Shown piece after piece: positions 23,225-34,884 of a DNA stretch of 64,000 nt. Origin of the DNA: Azadirachta indica. Its lineage: Eukaryota; Streptophyta; Magnoliopsida; Sapindales; Meliaceae. Location of the stretch: the NCBI GenBank assembly GCA_022749755.1, contig CM040442.1:17520457-17584456 (forward strand), in the 5' to 3' direction. The first letter of the stretch is position 1, and the number at the start of each line of letters is the position of its first letter. The notes beneath the pieces are model-generated. The model had not been told where the DNA came from. It ran no database searches and saw nothing but the letters and a program-made list of their open reading frames with translations. The translations under genes were made by a program, and so were the position numbers.

Positions 23225-23947
23225 TGTCACGGGCCGCCGAAATGCAAGCGGAACCGCCGAAGACGTAGCGGCACCTCAGCGCACAACCTCCAGCACACGG
23301 GCACGCAAGCAACACTTTCCGACATACGAACGTGCAAGCAAAATGGTTCGCGGATGAACAGTGCCTCGGGTAAATAGTGCGCCGTGAGCCAGCAAGCTTA
23401 TGAGGGTGAACTTAGAGTGTTGGAGGCTTGATGGTTGATTTGGGGCAGTCCATGAGGATATTGGGTAGCTTGGACCAATAAGCATGCAGACCATTTATGA
23501 TTGGATTTGTCTCAAATGGTTTATGTTTATGTTAGACCCAATGTGGCCACGCTTGTAAATACACCCCCATTGTTGTATATGATCCAATTGGCCCAATTTT
23601 ATGTTTAGTGGTGGTAGGTGAGATTTTTAGGTATAATATAATCTTTACCATCCATTTTTATAGTAAGGGCCAAATCTCATCCATTCATTCCATGTATATA
23701 AATGTAAGTGTAGTGCAATGTAATAAACCAATCATTTCCATTTTCACGTAAGGGCAGAACGTAGCTTTCTCTCTCTACTGTTTTCACTGCAATTTCTTTC
23801 TTTGGTAGTGCGTTCCTCCTTCACTTCTTGCAACACACACACACAAAGTGATCTTGAGTCTTCAAGGGCTTACTTGAGCAGTGAATTGAAGATTGTTCAA
23901 GTGCCGCACGTTACCGAAATTTTCGCATCAGTTTCCAGCACGTGACA
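23225..23947 (+). mobile_element. Solo LTR (or LTR-like element)
   Basis: 723 bp starting TGTCACG and ending CGTGACA, flanked by TTGT at 23221-23224 and 23948-23951. Internal TATAAATG near 23697 and a following AATAAA fit an LTR promoter and poly(A) region in plus orientation. No internal genes and no second LTR are present. It sits inside a putative 48-bp minus-strand exon. A 4-bp rather than 5-bp duplication is slightly unusual. Confidence 0.65.
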
Positions 23948-23977
23948 TTGTGCTCATTTTCCTAGCCTGAGTATCAT

Positions 23978-24099
23978 TTTTTTTTTTTCAAATTCTTTTA
24001 AAAAGGTTTTGAATGGGAGTGAGAAACCTCACTCACGAAACACTAAACCCTTATTTTTTATTGTTACTCGAACTTAAGAGGGCGTGGAAGAGTTAAGTG
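23978..24099 (-). mobile_element. SINE, minus orientation
   Basis: A 122-bp insertion bounded by the perfect 15-bp target duplication TAGCCTGAGTATCAT at 23963-23977 and 24100-24114. Read on the minus strand it ends in a poly(A)-like tail. Near its start it has GTTCGAGTAAC, resembling a pol III B box. Related copies lie near 39755-39890 and in intron 2 of the gene at 44434-46598. Confidence 0.85.
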
Positions 24100-25000
24100 T
24101 AGCCTGAGTATCATAATACAGAACTAAGAGCAGAAAAGAAACAAGGGACTGGTAATCCTATCCCAATTTTATTCTTCTAAAACTTCACTGGCAGAAAAAA
24201 AAAAAGTTAAAGGCAAAAATGAAAATCAACCTTTTTTACTCTAAAATAATAATTGAACCAGTCATCTGTCAAAAATTAGAGTTCTCTATATATAATCTTC
24301 ACATGGCTCCCAGTAGATACTCCAGCAAACTTTTTCAGTTGCCAGGGCAGCTAAACAAGTAAAGTCAAGTGCCTAGACCTTGAGGCAAATTAGGTGAACC
24401 TACTCTTTTATCGTAACTAGATTCATTTCATGCCAAAGCAAACTATAAGAGAAAGGAGAAATTAGTTTAATGAATTGTTCTAATCAAGTTGAACTCCACA
24501 ATTTTACTATGAAAACTACTGTAAAGAGGATTTCAGGAAGTAAAATAACCCCATACAATTCTGAAAAAAACACAAGATCAAGTTATACCAGTATATAAGG
24601 AGGCATCCCAGAAACATCTTTAAAGACAGAGAGTCACATATGATATGAGGTCAACCTTTGACATAGCCTACCTAAGGACTGAACATAAATGGCATTGCCA
24701 AAAAGAGCCCACAAACCTCTTTATAGTAACCTACTTCACCATTTCAGCAAAATTGCTCTGACATCAACGTCATTTTAAGCAAATAAAACCAAATTTTCCT
24801 GGTCTTTTTTATACAAAACAGCAATCCATAGATCTTAACGTATTCATGTTTAAGAAGAAATGAAGTTTAAATAAATAAAAAAAAATGAATCCTACCAATA
24901 TGATCTCTTGGACACACCCAAATCTGCATGAATCAAAAATTTATAGGCAAGCAACTAAAGAGAAACTTTTACCTTGAATTGGGAAATCTCATGGTCAAAC

Positions 25001-25200
25001 AACAAAACATCTATTCTTCATTGTTGATGCTAAAATTCTCCCTACGGCCACATAGGATGAATTCTAGTCAACAGACAATTTAAATTTACAGAGTAGCACG
25101 TCGACGACGGAATATATGGTGCAGTCACAATATGAGAAAACACTGGATATCAGACACCCTCGTTAGTGACACTAGGCTCTACCTCGGTATCGACCTAGGA
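25001..25200. other. Boundary of the gypsy element region
   Basis: Transition between the minus-strand gene remnants and the LTR-like segment. The exact element edge was not resolved. Confidence 0.4.
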
Positions 25201-25950
25201 GATGAGAAAGGTCAGTGGGTTCCAGTAGTGTTATCGATGGATCCCCTTCGACGATCAAGTTAGACTAGAGCACACTCAAAAAATGATAATAGGAGAACGA
25301 AGGTAGTAATATATGTGTAACCTTCAGAAAAGTAAAGTAAATGTGTGGGATGAGAATCCCTTTACCTGGAGAAGCTTGGGTTTTATATAGGTGAAGGCAG
25401 AGGCATTTTTTTCTTCCAAAAGGACCCTCCTTGTTACTACTATGCTTGCCACGAGGGTTTATAGGCGCTAACTTGTACTTTTTTCCATACACGCCTACCT
25501 AACTTACCTTGGGAGTATCTTTTCCATCACCCATTGATTCATGTGTCTGCAAACCATTAGTGATTGAGTTGGTTTTTGTTATCAGTTTACTTCACCGTCC
25601 CTCATAACAACTTTCTTCACTAGGCTATGATTATGACCTTTTTAGTTGTGCATCCCTTGTCTGTTTTCTGAAAGGTCTTCGAACCATGTCTATTTTCTGA
25701 AAGGTCTTTGAGCCTGTTCGTTGCATTATTGGACTTGCATAACTTTATGGATTTGGGTTCCATTTGCTAGGCTTGGATCCAAAATTTAGAAATGATTTAC
25801 TGCCATGACGGATCTTCTTTATCATCGCAGTGGTCATAGATACTGGCGTTGACATTCCACATGAGTCTTGGTCATATCCTTGCTATTTGATGGTGGCATT
25901 TGCTATGGCACCTTATGGGTGCCACGTAGATACTTAAGAATTCATCCACA
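25200..25950 (-). repeat. Left LTR-like segment (3' LTR of the gypsy element)
   Basis: Aligns end to end with 37320-38030 in the same orientation, though diverged. Shared landmarks include GGATCCCCTTCGACGATCAA, TATATAGGTGA and GGTGCCACGTAGAT/GATGCCATGTATGC. Confidence 0.6.
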
Positions 25951-26459
25951 AAGGAGCACCTTAGTTTTCAAGCTTGGAGTCATCGAAAGGCATGAAAATT
26001 ATGGTCTTGCCTACCTTAGTGTTAAGAGATCATTTGAGTAGTTCCTTCTTGGTATTCTTCATAGTCACTTACCATCCTCGCAACCTATGGTGACTTGAAT
26101 TCTTGCAAAGACTTACCTCTAACGTTTATTAAATGCTTTCGATGGTCATACCTTTTACTTGTGATGCACTACGTGGCCATCTCCACTATTTTGAGTTAAT
26201 CTCGCCCAAAGTCAAGGGAAAGCAGGGCTTTACTCCACCTCAGTATTTATTGAAGAACAAGGGTTTCGTTCACCATAGTATCAAAGCTTCAACTTGGCCT
26301 TTGACGGCTGTGAGGTTCACTCGCTATTACCTCGAGAAGCGTGTTCATTTAGGGAATGTAAATGCACATCAACTTATGGTCATTTCACTTTAGCTTTCGC
26401 AGCCGTGTAGAGGCCTGTCATCCGTTGGATAGATCCTACGACTTTGATCACTTCCCGCC

Positions 26460-29025
26460 AAAGCTTAAATAGCAATAGCCCTTCATTTTGCCTTTTTTAC
26501 TTGCTTTTTATTTGCTTGTAAAGACTCTCTAACTCACTCTATCGTTGGCATTCGCCTTGCTAGCTTTTGCATTTTTCTCCAATGGTATTTCTGCAAACTT
26601 TCCATTGTTGTGTTCATCTCCGTTGGCTTCATTCTAGGTGTATGTTTAATTTCTACCTTCCTCCTTATTTTTTTGCTTTCTAGCATTTTGAGGTTTTCTC
26701 TGTTGAAAAGGAAAAATCGTTCGCTGATGTTTTTGTAATAATTAGCATTTTAGATACTATTTTGCCTGTCATGCCTTCATGTATTTGGATAAAATGCCAT
26801 GCTTTTGTATAAGACTTGCAATTGGTGATCCTTTTATCCCCTCTACGCATTCGTACTGCTTGTGGCTAGGCTTAAAAAAAAAAAAACTGTTTTAGGAAGT
26901 AAAGGTTCTTATAAACTTTTTTGGTGCTACGTGACTACTTTCCTATGATTTTCTTTGTTGCCTTTATATTAGTAATAGAACAATGACTTACTTTCGAGTC
27001 ATAGGAAATAGAAATTCTTCAGTGTTCTTTACTTAAGCATCTATCCCTGTATATATCTAATGATGTTTAGGTCTTATCCTTCCAAGTCTGTAGGCAACCT
27101 CTTAGCATTTTTTAGTGTCAATATCCATGGATTTAGGGGCGGATAATTTGGGAAAAGGGACCCTAGTAAAGCCAACTCTATAACTGCACCTACTGATAGT
27201 CCTAGCAATAGATGGGTGCGCTTAGAAAGACACAATAGGAGTTTGTGGCATGACCAAATCCCATATGCTATAAACTCTAAGCCCCAAATTGTTAACTAAG
27301 AAATCTTAGGTCTATATTGAGAGGCATACAACATCCTTATTGAGATAATTATGCACCCAGTTAGTCTTGAAGAGTTGTTGAGTCAGCCCTCCTTGGCCTT
27401 ACGGCATTTTACCTAGACTTTTTGAGATTAGGGTTACAGCTTCCTTTGGAACCATTTATTTGCCAAACCCTCAGCCATTTTTCCCTTTCCCTAACCCAAA
27501 TGAGCCCTAACGGATAGAGGTGCATCATCGATCTAAAGGTGATTTATAGGAAAAATTGTAAGATTTCCCTTAGCCCGGTAGATCTTAGTTATTTTTACAC
27601 TACCATGGCTAACCCTAGAGATGACCAACATGACTTTTTTCATTTAAGTAGCCATTCTGGGAAGAAAGAGGTTGTTATAGGCAACCTTACCTCTAACAAG
27701 TGTTGGAAGGGCAAGCACTTCTTTATAGGTGGTTCGTTGGGTCAATATGCTGCCAAGAGTGGGATTCTAGCTTTTTTTCCTTTAAATTTTTGCAAGCTAT
27801 GTTTTTCCCTTTGGTTGAAAAAAGGTTTTTATCTATATTTCTGTCAGCATGCACTTATATTCCTGTGATGGCCTATTTTGTAGCTCATCATTCAAAATCC
27901 CTGAAGCTCGACAATATTAGCCTTTGGAAGGCTAGAATTATTGTTTCAATCGACAAGGATCTTTAACACCAACTAGTCCATACCAAACTAGCTTAATTGT
28001 TTAGCCTTGGCTTTATTTGTGAAAGATCTTACACTAAGGTATCTTGATTACTGAGTAAGACTTGTCTTCTTTTTTCTTATTGACTAACTCATAATTTCCC
28101 TTATACAGACCAACTTTTCTAGGAGCATTATCGATAAGACGTGGTGGAATCAGGCAAGGGCAACAATGGTGCCAATAAGAGGATGATGCTGAGTGGGTAA
28201 GGTGCTTGAGGCAGGGAAAGATGAGCAAGCAAACTGCGAAAGACACAATGGTGGATATGGAGGTGCCCTCAGCATCGAGCGAGTCGAAGCAAAAATAAAT
28301 TGAGGACACCTCTCAGACTCTTCTTGGCGCATCCAGTCTGATGATGCCATGAGGTTGCTTTTATTGTCTCGGTACACCTTGCCAGTATAATCTCTAACTT
28401 GGCATTCACAGTTTCTTCTATGAAGTATTAGAAGGAAAAGTTGAGGCCGCTTAACACCTTTTAGGGTGGCGTGGAGCATACTTTGTTTAAAGGTCCTTTT
28501 GCTTCCTAAGTTCTTACTTTCCGTGGAAGCTTTTTTGCGATCTTTAACTTGTGTTTATTTTTCATGCAATTCACAACCTTTATCCACTTCAATACCAGGA
28601 ACTTGTTGCTTTTTCTTTTGCATCTATGAAGAATAAGGAAGAGGAAGTTCAACGGTTTGTCAAGGAGGAAGGGTAGCTAATTAAGGAGGTCATAAAAGTC
28701 AATGCTAAGGTGGTGGCGCTTAGGACCGAGATGGAGTAGCTACAAGCTTCTTTTGCAACTGCCAATGAGGGTTGCGCCAAAGCCAAGGAAGCTCTAGCTG
28801 TTGAGAAGGAAGCTCATTCTGCCTTGGCGGCTTATGTTATAAGATTGTAACGCCAACTGGTTTACAAGTACTAGCAGTGTTGAAAGAAAATTCACGAGAA
28901 GGATAAGTCTTTTGATATTACCAAAATGAAATTTCCTTTTAGCGAGGCAAAATACCTGGAGCTCAAGACCACCGAGGAAAAGGAGAAAGCTGGGGTGAAG
29001 TCTGCTGAAGGGGTCATATAACTTG
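26460..29025 (+). pseudogene. Antisense accessory ORF of the gypsy element (putative 'gypsy-type transposase' domain, PF04195-like)
   Basis: Plus-strand coding remnants sit opposite to pol. The segment at about 27425-27760 reads LQLPLEPFICQTLSHFSLSL, then HSGKKEVVIGNLTSNKCWKGKHFFIG split by stops. This resembles proteins annotated as putative gypsy-type transposase, which have an L-x-L-P-L-P-F opening and a SNKGWKxRFFF-like segment. A second stretch, about 28625-29015, reads as an Ala/Glu/Lys-rich coiled coil (NEGCAKAKEALAVEKEAHSA) with several stops. A TATA-like TTAAATAGC near 26465 followed by a pyrimidine-rich leader could be its own promoter. The biochemical role of these ORFs is unknown. 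This copy is not translatable in full. Confidence 0.55.
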
Positions 29026-29350
29026 TTTTTCTCTTTAATGTAAAACCAAATTTCTATGCCGTGATGGCATTTAATTTCTGGAACTTTGTGTAATTTTTTC
29101 CGAAATTTCAAATTTAAATTTTTAATTACCTTTATACATCTACCTCTTTATAAAGTAGATTAAACAATATATAGGTTATTTAAATGTTTACAATGCCGAA
29201 ACCACTTATTTACCACGCAATTCAACCATATAATTGAATGTGTCATAACCAACCTGAACATTTGTATAGTACTGAGCATCAGTGAAGTCCACATTCTTGG
29301 TATTAAAAACACGAATTTTTGTAGAAAAATATGAACATAGATTTGGGGTT

Positions 29351-29640
29351 AATATATCACTTACGGTACTCAACTTATCTATGATTGGTCGTGCTATGTT
29401 AAGCTCATCCTTGGCGTTTGTTTTCATTAGACTAAGATACATCTACAGTATCAGATTGGAAGAGAACAAAGATTTTGCTTGGGCCTTGTTCACAGTTAGT
29501 CAAGATACTCTTACAGTGCCAGATTGACAAAAGTAAGGATTCTTTAGGCAATTCGCATAAATTCAAGATACACTTACGGTATCGGATTGACAATTGCAGC
29601 AAGTCTTTTCTTGAAGGAGGCAATGTTTTCATTGAAAAAA
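29351..29640. repeat. Tandem repeats in the gypsy 3' untranslated region
   Basis: Units beginning AAGATACACTTACGGTATC-like start at about 29351, 29434, 29502 and 29565, each followed by CAGATTG or a variant. Spacing is irregular, about 63-83 bp. They lie between integrase and the antisense ORF. Confidence 0.6.
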
Positions 29641-29719
29641 TGATGTATATACAAAAATTTTCCAGCCTTTCGATTATACTTTTCACCATCAATCCGAGAT
29701 GGGGTGACAAACTATCCTG

Positions 29720-30980
29720 TTGCAACTTCTATTGATGATACCAACGTAGTTTTCTACATTTCATTGGCGTTTTTCTTAGGTGCCATCTAATCGTTCCAAT
29801 TGGTAGGTTCTGAGGCGGACATATTAAGTTGCCTTGTAAAGACCTTCCTAATTTGTTCCTAGGGACTGACCGTTGGGCACTTGGGTATTTAGTATTATTC
29901 TCCTTAACACCAAATCTCCTTCTCAAAATCATCCTTCTTTCACGATCTTGTTGTAATAACGCTTCACTTGATGCTTCCAAGTTATAACTCATATTTGTGC
30001 TTGCTCTCTGATTTCCACTGCGGTATCTAAACATTCTACCAACCTGTGATTAGTCTGTTCCTCATTGAACACCCGTGCACTGTATATGAATGACCTAATT
30101 TTTGCAGGGATTATTGCCTCGGCACCAAAAGCCATTACAAATAGTGATTCTCATGTGGATGTCCACAGTGTCATTTTGTATGCCTATGAAACTTGGGGCC
30201 ATGCATCCATCCAAGCTTTCTCATTCCCTTCTAATTTTGCTTTAAGACAACGCTTAATAATCTTGTTAACCATCTTAACTTGTCCATTGGTTTTTGGGTG
30301 TGTTGGGGAAGAGAATCGATGGTTAATCATTAAAATTTCACAAAAAGTTCAAAATTTTGCATTATCAAATTGTTCGCCTTTATCAAAAATAACGGCGTGA
30401 GGTATGCCAAATCTAATATGATTGCTTTTTAGAGAAAGTCCAAGGGGTTATGCTTTTATGATGATAGAAAGTGGCTATGCTTTCACCCATTTGATGAAAT
30501 AATCAACAGTCAACACGACATATTTGGCATGCCCTTTTCCCATTGGTAATAGCCCAATTAAATCTAAGCCTCACTAAGCGAAGGGCTAAGGACCCTAGAC
30601 CTTAACAACATTTTTGCAAGCTGTCTCGTAAGTACCACAGTTTTTTGACACCGCTCACATCTCTTGACAAAGTCCTCAGCGTCATTTTTCATTGTGGGTT
30701 AATAATACCTTTACCGTAGTGCCTTTTGCACTAAGGTTCTCTCCTTAAGTGATTGCCACAAACACCGTCATAGATTTCCCTTATAGCATAAATGACGTCC
30801 TCATGTTTTACACACTTTAAATAAGAAAGGGAAAATCCATGATGATATAAAGTATCATCAATAATAGTATACTGAGTTGCTTTATACCTCAACTTTCTGG
30901 CCCTTAATCTATCAACAAGCAGCATACCTTTCTTTATGAAAAGGCGCATGTCATCTATCCATATTTTGTTCATCACTACC
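29720..30980 (-). pseudogene. gypsy integrase remnant
   Basis: Read on the minus strand, the segment from 30976 carries the region before the H2C2 zinc finger (YTIIDDTLYHHGFSLSYLKC). The core follows with FGIPHAVIFDKGEQFDN near 30390 and a P-KTNGQV-like motif near 30290. The C-terminal domain extends to about 29729, where FGVKENNTKYPSAQ and LPIGTIRWHLRK lie in shifted frames. Stops and frameshifts break the protein throughout. This is the enzyme that would insert the element's cDNA; it is not functional here. Confidence 0.75.
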
Positions 30981-31019
30981 TCTCCTGCACTCTTTGAATC
31001 TCCCTTTAATATGCTAGGG

Positions 31020-31800
31020 ACCTAAAGATACTCCACTGGGATAGAGCCTGGTATATCCACTTCTTCTACTGTGACAAGCCTAGTCAACATGTTCGTCATG
31101 GAGTTACGTCCCCGTGGTATTTGTTCAATCTCCATATCCTTAAATTTATTGATCCACTCCTTCACTTTTTTGAAATACGCTTGAATGTTTTCCCATTTGG
31201 TATGGCAGGTCTCACTTACCAAGTTTACCACTAACTGTGAATCATTTTGGACTTTTAATTTTTCAGCACCCAGCAGAAAAAGCCTTAAAAATAAATCTCA
31301 AATCGTAGCGTAATTCTTCCCCTTCCAAGCTAGTTGATATTATACTAGCTCCATTTCCTTGTGTAGTTGACTAGCCATCAACATTGAGCATTTACTTTGG
31401 TACCATGTCTTTTCCAATCTCTTGCTGAGGAATCAGTTAGCGTATTACTGCCACAACATATGGGCGAAGTCAACGTGAAGCCTCTAATACCTATCAGGTA
31501 AGCCTCCCAGATATGTCCACCTTTTATAGAATCTACCATAGCAGCTTATTGGTGAGAACTATGATGATATACTCTTGGAAATATAGGCAAAGTCATCGAA
31601 AGGCCATCACTAAGGATAAAACGAGCCTCTCGGCCAATGCATAACGTATTTTGACACCAACAAAGGTGCAACTGGTGGTCGTTGTACATTATCATCGTTA
31701 CGGATTAGCACTGAGCTAACTACAATCTCTAAGAAGCCCAAATAGAGAAACAGTTGCTCTCCCCTTTATGGCTTGGAGAGTACTAGCGGCATTATCAAAT
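31020..31800 (-). pseudogene. gypsy RNase H remnant
   Basis: Minus-strand reading includes VNLVSETCHTKWENIQAYF and IEQIPRGRNSMTNMLTRLVT (31231-31022), the C-terminal part of the internal RNase H of Tat-type elements, where IPR-x-xN-x-x-A-DALA is usual. The upstream half is degenerate. Confidence 0.7.
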
Positions 31801-31849
31801 ATTCCATTAATCGTATGAAGGCTTCATCACACTCCTCTGTCAACTTTTC

Positions 31850-32540
31850 CATGTTTTAATGCCATAAAGAAGGGATGATATTTATTGTGGCCTTAAAGAC
31901 AAAGCGGTTCAAGGCTACTGTGTGACTGGCCAATCGCTGAACTTTTTTTATATTTTGTAGTGGATTCATGTCGAGGATGGCCTTGATCTTGTCTATACTT
32001 GCCTTAACTCTGTAGTTAATCACAATGAATCCTAAGAATTTTGCAATGGTGACACCAAAGACACTTTTTTAGGTTCGTTTCATTTTTGTTTAGCCTAGCA
32101 CATCAAAGGTGTATTCGAGATGGGATATTTATTCACCAACCGTTGGTAGGTTGCCGCAACGTTCTTTAACCTAAATGGAATGACCTTGTAGTAATAGAGC
32201 CTCTTATCAGTGATAAGTAAAGTCTTTTTCTCGTCAGATAGGTGCATTCTGATTTGGTTAAATCTTGAGAATGCATCCATGAAGCTTAAAAGCTCATATC
32301 TTGCAGTGGCATCCATGGGTTGGTCAATTTGGGGAAGAGAGAAGCTATCCTTTGGGCATATTTTATTTAAGTCAGTGAAGTTGACGTACAACTACCACTT
32401 GCCATTGGCCTTCTTCACCAATACTACGTTGGATAATTATGCCGAATAGTTAACTTCCTGATAAAGTCGGCCTTATAAAGTTTCTCCACTTATTCAGTCA
32501 TTGCTTGATACCACTCTTGATTGAAGAGACGCTGCCATTA
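31850..32540 (-). pseudogene. gypsy reverse transcriptase remnant
   Basis: The open piece 32391-32095 on the minus strand reads VNFTDLNKICPKDSFSLPQI, then LLSFMDAFSRFNQIRM and a short FRLKNVAATYQRLVN stretch. These are the hallmark gypsy RT motifs (VDFTDLNKACPKDSFPLP and FGLKNAGATYQRLVN). The later palm with YxDD is not intact. Confidence 0.85.
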
Positions 32541-32546
32541 AGCGAC

Positions 32547-33450
32547 CTACTTAAACTGTGGTTTCACATTGAGCTGATAAGAGACGAGGCGTGGGTCAAT
32601 CCTTGGCATGTTAGCATAAGTCTTTGTGAAGAGATCCAAATATTCCCGTAAAAAGGAATTTAATTGTCGCTGTAGTAACCCATCCAAGATGGCTCTGATT
32701 TTAGAAGTTACCTTCACTGTAACATCTCCTTGCTTTTTCATTTCCATCAACTGTGGATCCATGTCAACAATTACTGCATCTGGTGGCATAACCTCCCTGT
32801 TATCATGTTGAGTTATGCAATCGAGATTCATCACTTGTAAAGCTTTCTTATAGGTAGTCACATAACAGTTATAGGCTTTACGTTGGTCATCCTATGTCTT
32901 AATCACAGTATCTTCGATAGAAATCTTCATTCTCATATGATATAAGGATATACGCACTTTCATTTCCACCATGAAAAGGTGTCCTAAAATTGTGTTATAA
33001 GGGCTCGATTGATCAACAACGACAAACTTGACCATTAAGGTAAAAACACCTTTACCTGCTTCTGATACTACTGGAAGTGAAACCATGCCCAAGGGCCACA
33101 CATTACCACTAGAGAAAGCTTTAAGCGGTGTCGGTGTTCCCTCTAAAATGGTTTCTTGGATGTCAATTGATCCAACACCTACTTGAAGATGATGTCTACT
33201 GAGCTCTTCGTATCTTTTGCATATTGTGTCTCGTGTGATAACCAAGGTGTCATCATGGGGGAAGGTAGCTCTTCAAAGATCCTTGTCCGTGAATATTACT
33301 GTAGTGGCATATGTTCTAATTCTCTTTTGCTCTTAGAAATTAAAGTTCACTGTTGTACATTCATCTCCCTTAGCACCACCGCAGGCATATGCTTTTCATG
33401 ATCGATTTGAGCTATTCGCCAAGGTGGGACCTCCCGCAATAGTCTTGAAA
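32547..33450 (-). pseudogene. gypsy protease and protease-RT linker remnant
   Basis: Minus strand 33245-32892 contains VVDQSSPYNTILGHLFM, the characteristic end of the Tat-type retropepsin domain. The linker piece 32861-32547 has YANMPRIDPRLVSYQLNV, matching the usual DMPGI-DP segment before RT. The active-site DTG was not found in a clean frame. Confidence 0.75.
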
Positions 33451-33699
33451 CAAGATAGGTTGCCTCTTTTCATCTGAGGGTATGCCACCAGTGTTCATAA
33501 CACCCTATTGCGTCGACTGCCTTTCTGAGCGGCTAGGTACTTATTTAGGTAACCATTACAGAACAATGTTCTTATTTGTTCTCGCAACTTAAAGCATTCA
33601 AATATGTTAGATCCCCAATCCTGATAAAAATCACAAAATTTCGTCTTATTCTTATAGGATATGTATTATCCAACAGTCGTGGTTTTACCAATAACCCTC

Positions 33700-34860
33700 A
33701 GTCTCGAATATCCATGAGTATTTACTCCTATGTCACATTCAACGCCATGTAAGTCTCATATTAGGACAACAACTTCTAGGGATTACATGGGTCATCCCCC
33801 CACAGATCATCTCGTCAAAGCTCTTCTCTATATGACTCCTCTCTTTGCGGTGAGCCCTTGGGACTTTGCAGTATAGTATGTGGTTGTTGATGTAAATAGA
33901 TATAGAAGTAATATCGAGTGGGCAAATCATCTTGTGAAAAAGATAGAGGCCGTGGTTGCAAAATTGGCACTGATGCGCAACCGGGTATGTGATTTTGTTT
34001 TTTGCCTCCATCATCATGGTGCTTAGAGAGGCTCTTCCTTTTCCTCCGTAATTTACTTATGCCTGTTTTGCTAGTAATTTTTTCAATTTTTAGCATCGGT
34101 TTTAGTGAAATTAACACCCGTTTATGTGTCTCAGCATAAGTTTTTGGCATAAAGTCGCAGAATTACTACCATAAGTGTCTTATTCTTGTGTTTCACATTA
34201 AGGCCTTCAGAGTGTTGGTGCCATCATGCACCTGAAATGAATTACGACATAGTGAAAATATAGTATAAACGCTTCATTAGTTTCCCTCTCGCCTTGTTTG
34301 ACATCAAAGCGGGTATCTAGGTCCCATTCCTGTTCTCTCGCGCTATAGAAGCAATTCATGAACTTGGTGCAAAGAGGAGAGAACAAGCCTACACTACCCG
34401 CCTTCATTTTTCATACCACCCTGTAAGCGTCAATGGAAAAAACTTACACATCATGCCGTCAGTAATGCCTTATACCTCTATCAATTCTCAATACTAAACA
34501 GATACGTCAACGAGTTGGTATATCTTAGTATAGGACTATCACTGTGACATGGTAAAATTATGCGAAGGTCGCTCCCACTGAATGTCTATCGTGAAAGGCG
34601 AACTGAGCTATATCAAAGGTTCTTCTGACCAATGTGAGTCGCTTGCAGTTTCTTGCAAGTTGACTATCATTTCTTGAAGTTGTTTGACGCGGTCCCAAAC
34701 CCCAGGGGCAGGATTCTAGGTGTTGCTCACCTTGTGTCGCTTGTGACGTGAGGGTGTGCTGTGTGACCCCCTCCACTTCTTCATCAAGGGCGTGGTCCTC
34801 CCATGTATGCAATTGGGAGCTAGCATGCAGACTTTTGGTCGCACCGTCGAACATTATTTC
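33700..34860 (-). pseudogene. gypsy gag remnant
   Basis: Gag starts at the ATG complementary to about 34854 (MFDGATKSLHASSQ), just inside the primer-site-like sequence. A middle piece, 34407-34207, has LCTKFMNCFYSAREQ and DVKQGERETNEAFILYF, matching the retrotransposon Gag pattern of VKQ-x-x-E-S. A basic C-terminal piece follows at 34150-33815. Stops separate the pieces and no zinc knuckle was recognised. Confidence 0.65.
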
Positions 34861-34863
34861 CCT

Positions 34864-34880
34864 TGAGGCGCCATTTCTAT
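34864..34880 (-). promoter_or_regulatory. Primer-binding-site-like sequence of the gypsy element
   Basis: The minus strand reads ATGGCGCCTCAAGGG just before the Gag start. TGGCGCC is the usual core of primer sites in Tat-type elements. Confidence 0.55.
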
Positions 34881-34884
34881 GATA

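Larger units (their letters stand above)
22854..25000 (-). pseudogene. Exon remnants of an unidentified minus-strand gene
   Basis: On the minus strand four short exon-like segments with fitting splice signals can be read, from 5' to 3'. The first ends at 24973 (LFDHEISQFK, donor GTAAAAG). Next is 24303-24350 (LPWQLKKFAGVSTGSH, acceptor TTTAG, donor GTGAAG). Next comes a 48-bp exon split by an insertion into 23952-23961 and 23187-23224 (ENEHKYAEVTEEDTAW, donor GTAAAT). The last is 22854-22925 (ETDLNMEPELTLEPMMAANY, then LHT and stop). The last three are each compatible with phase 0. The third is cut by the solo LTR at 23225-23947, so the copy should be dead or produce an altered C-terminus. 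I do not recognise the family. The upstream part may have been displaced by the gypsy element beyond 25.2 kb. The exon calls are inference from splice motifs and clean reading, and chance assembly is possible. Confidence 0.35.
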
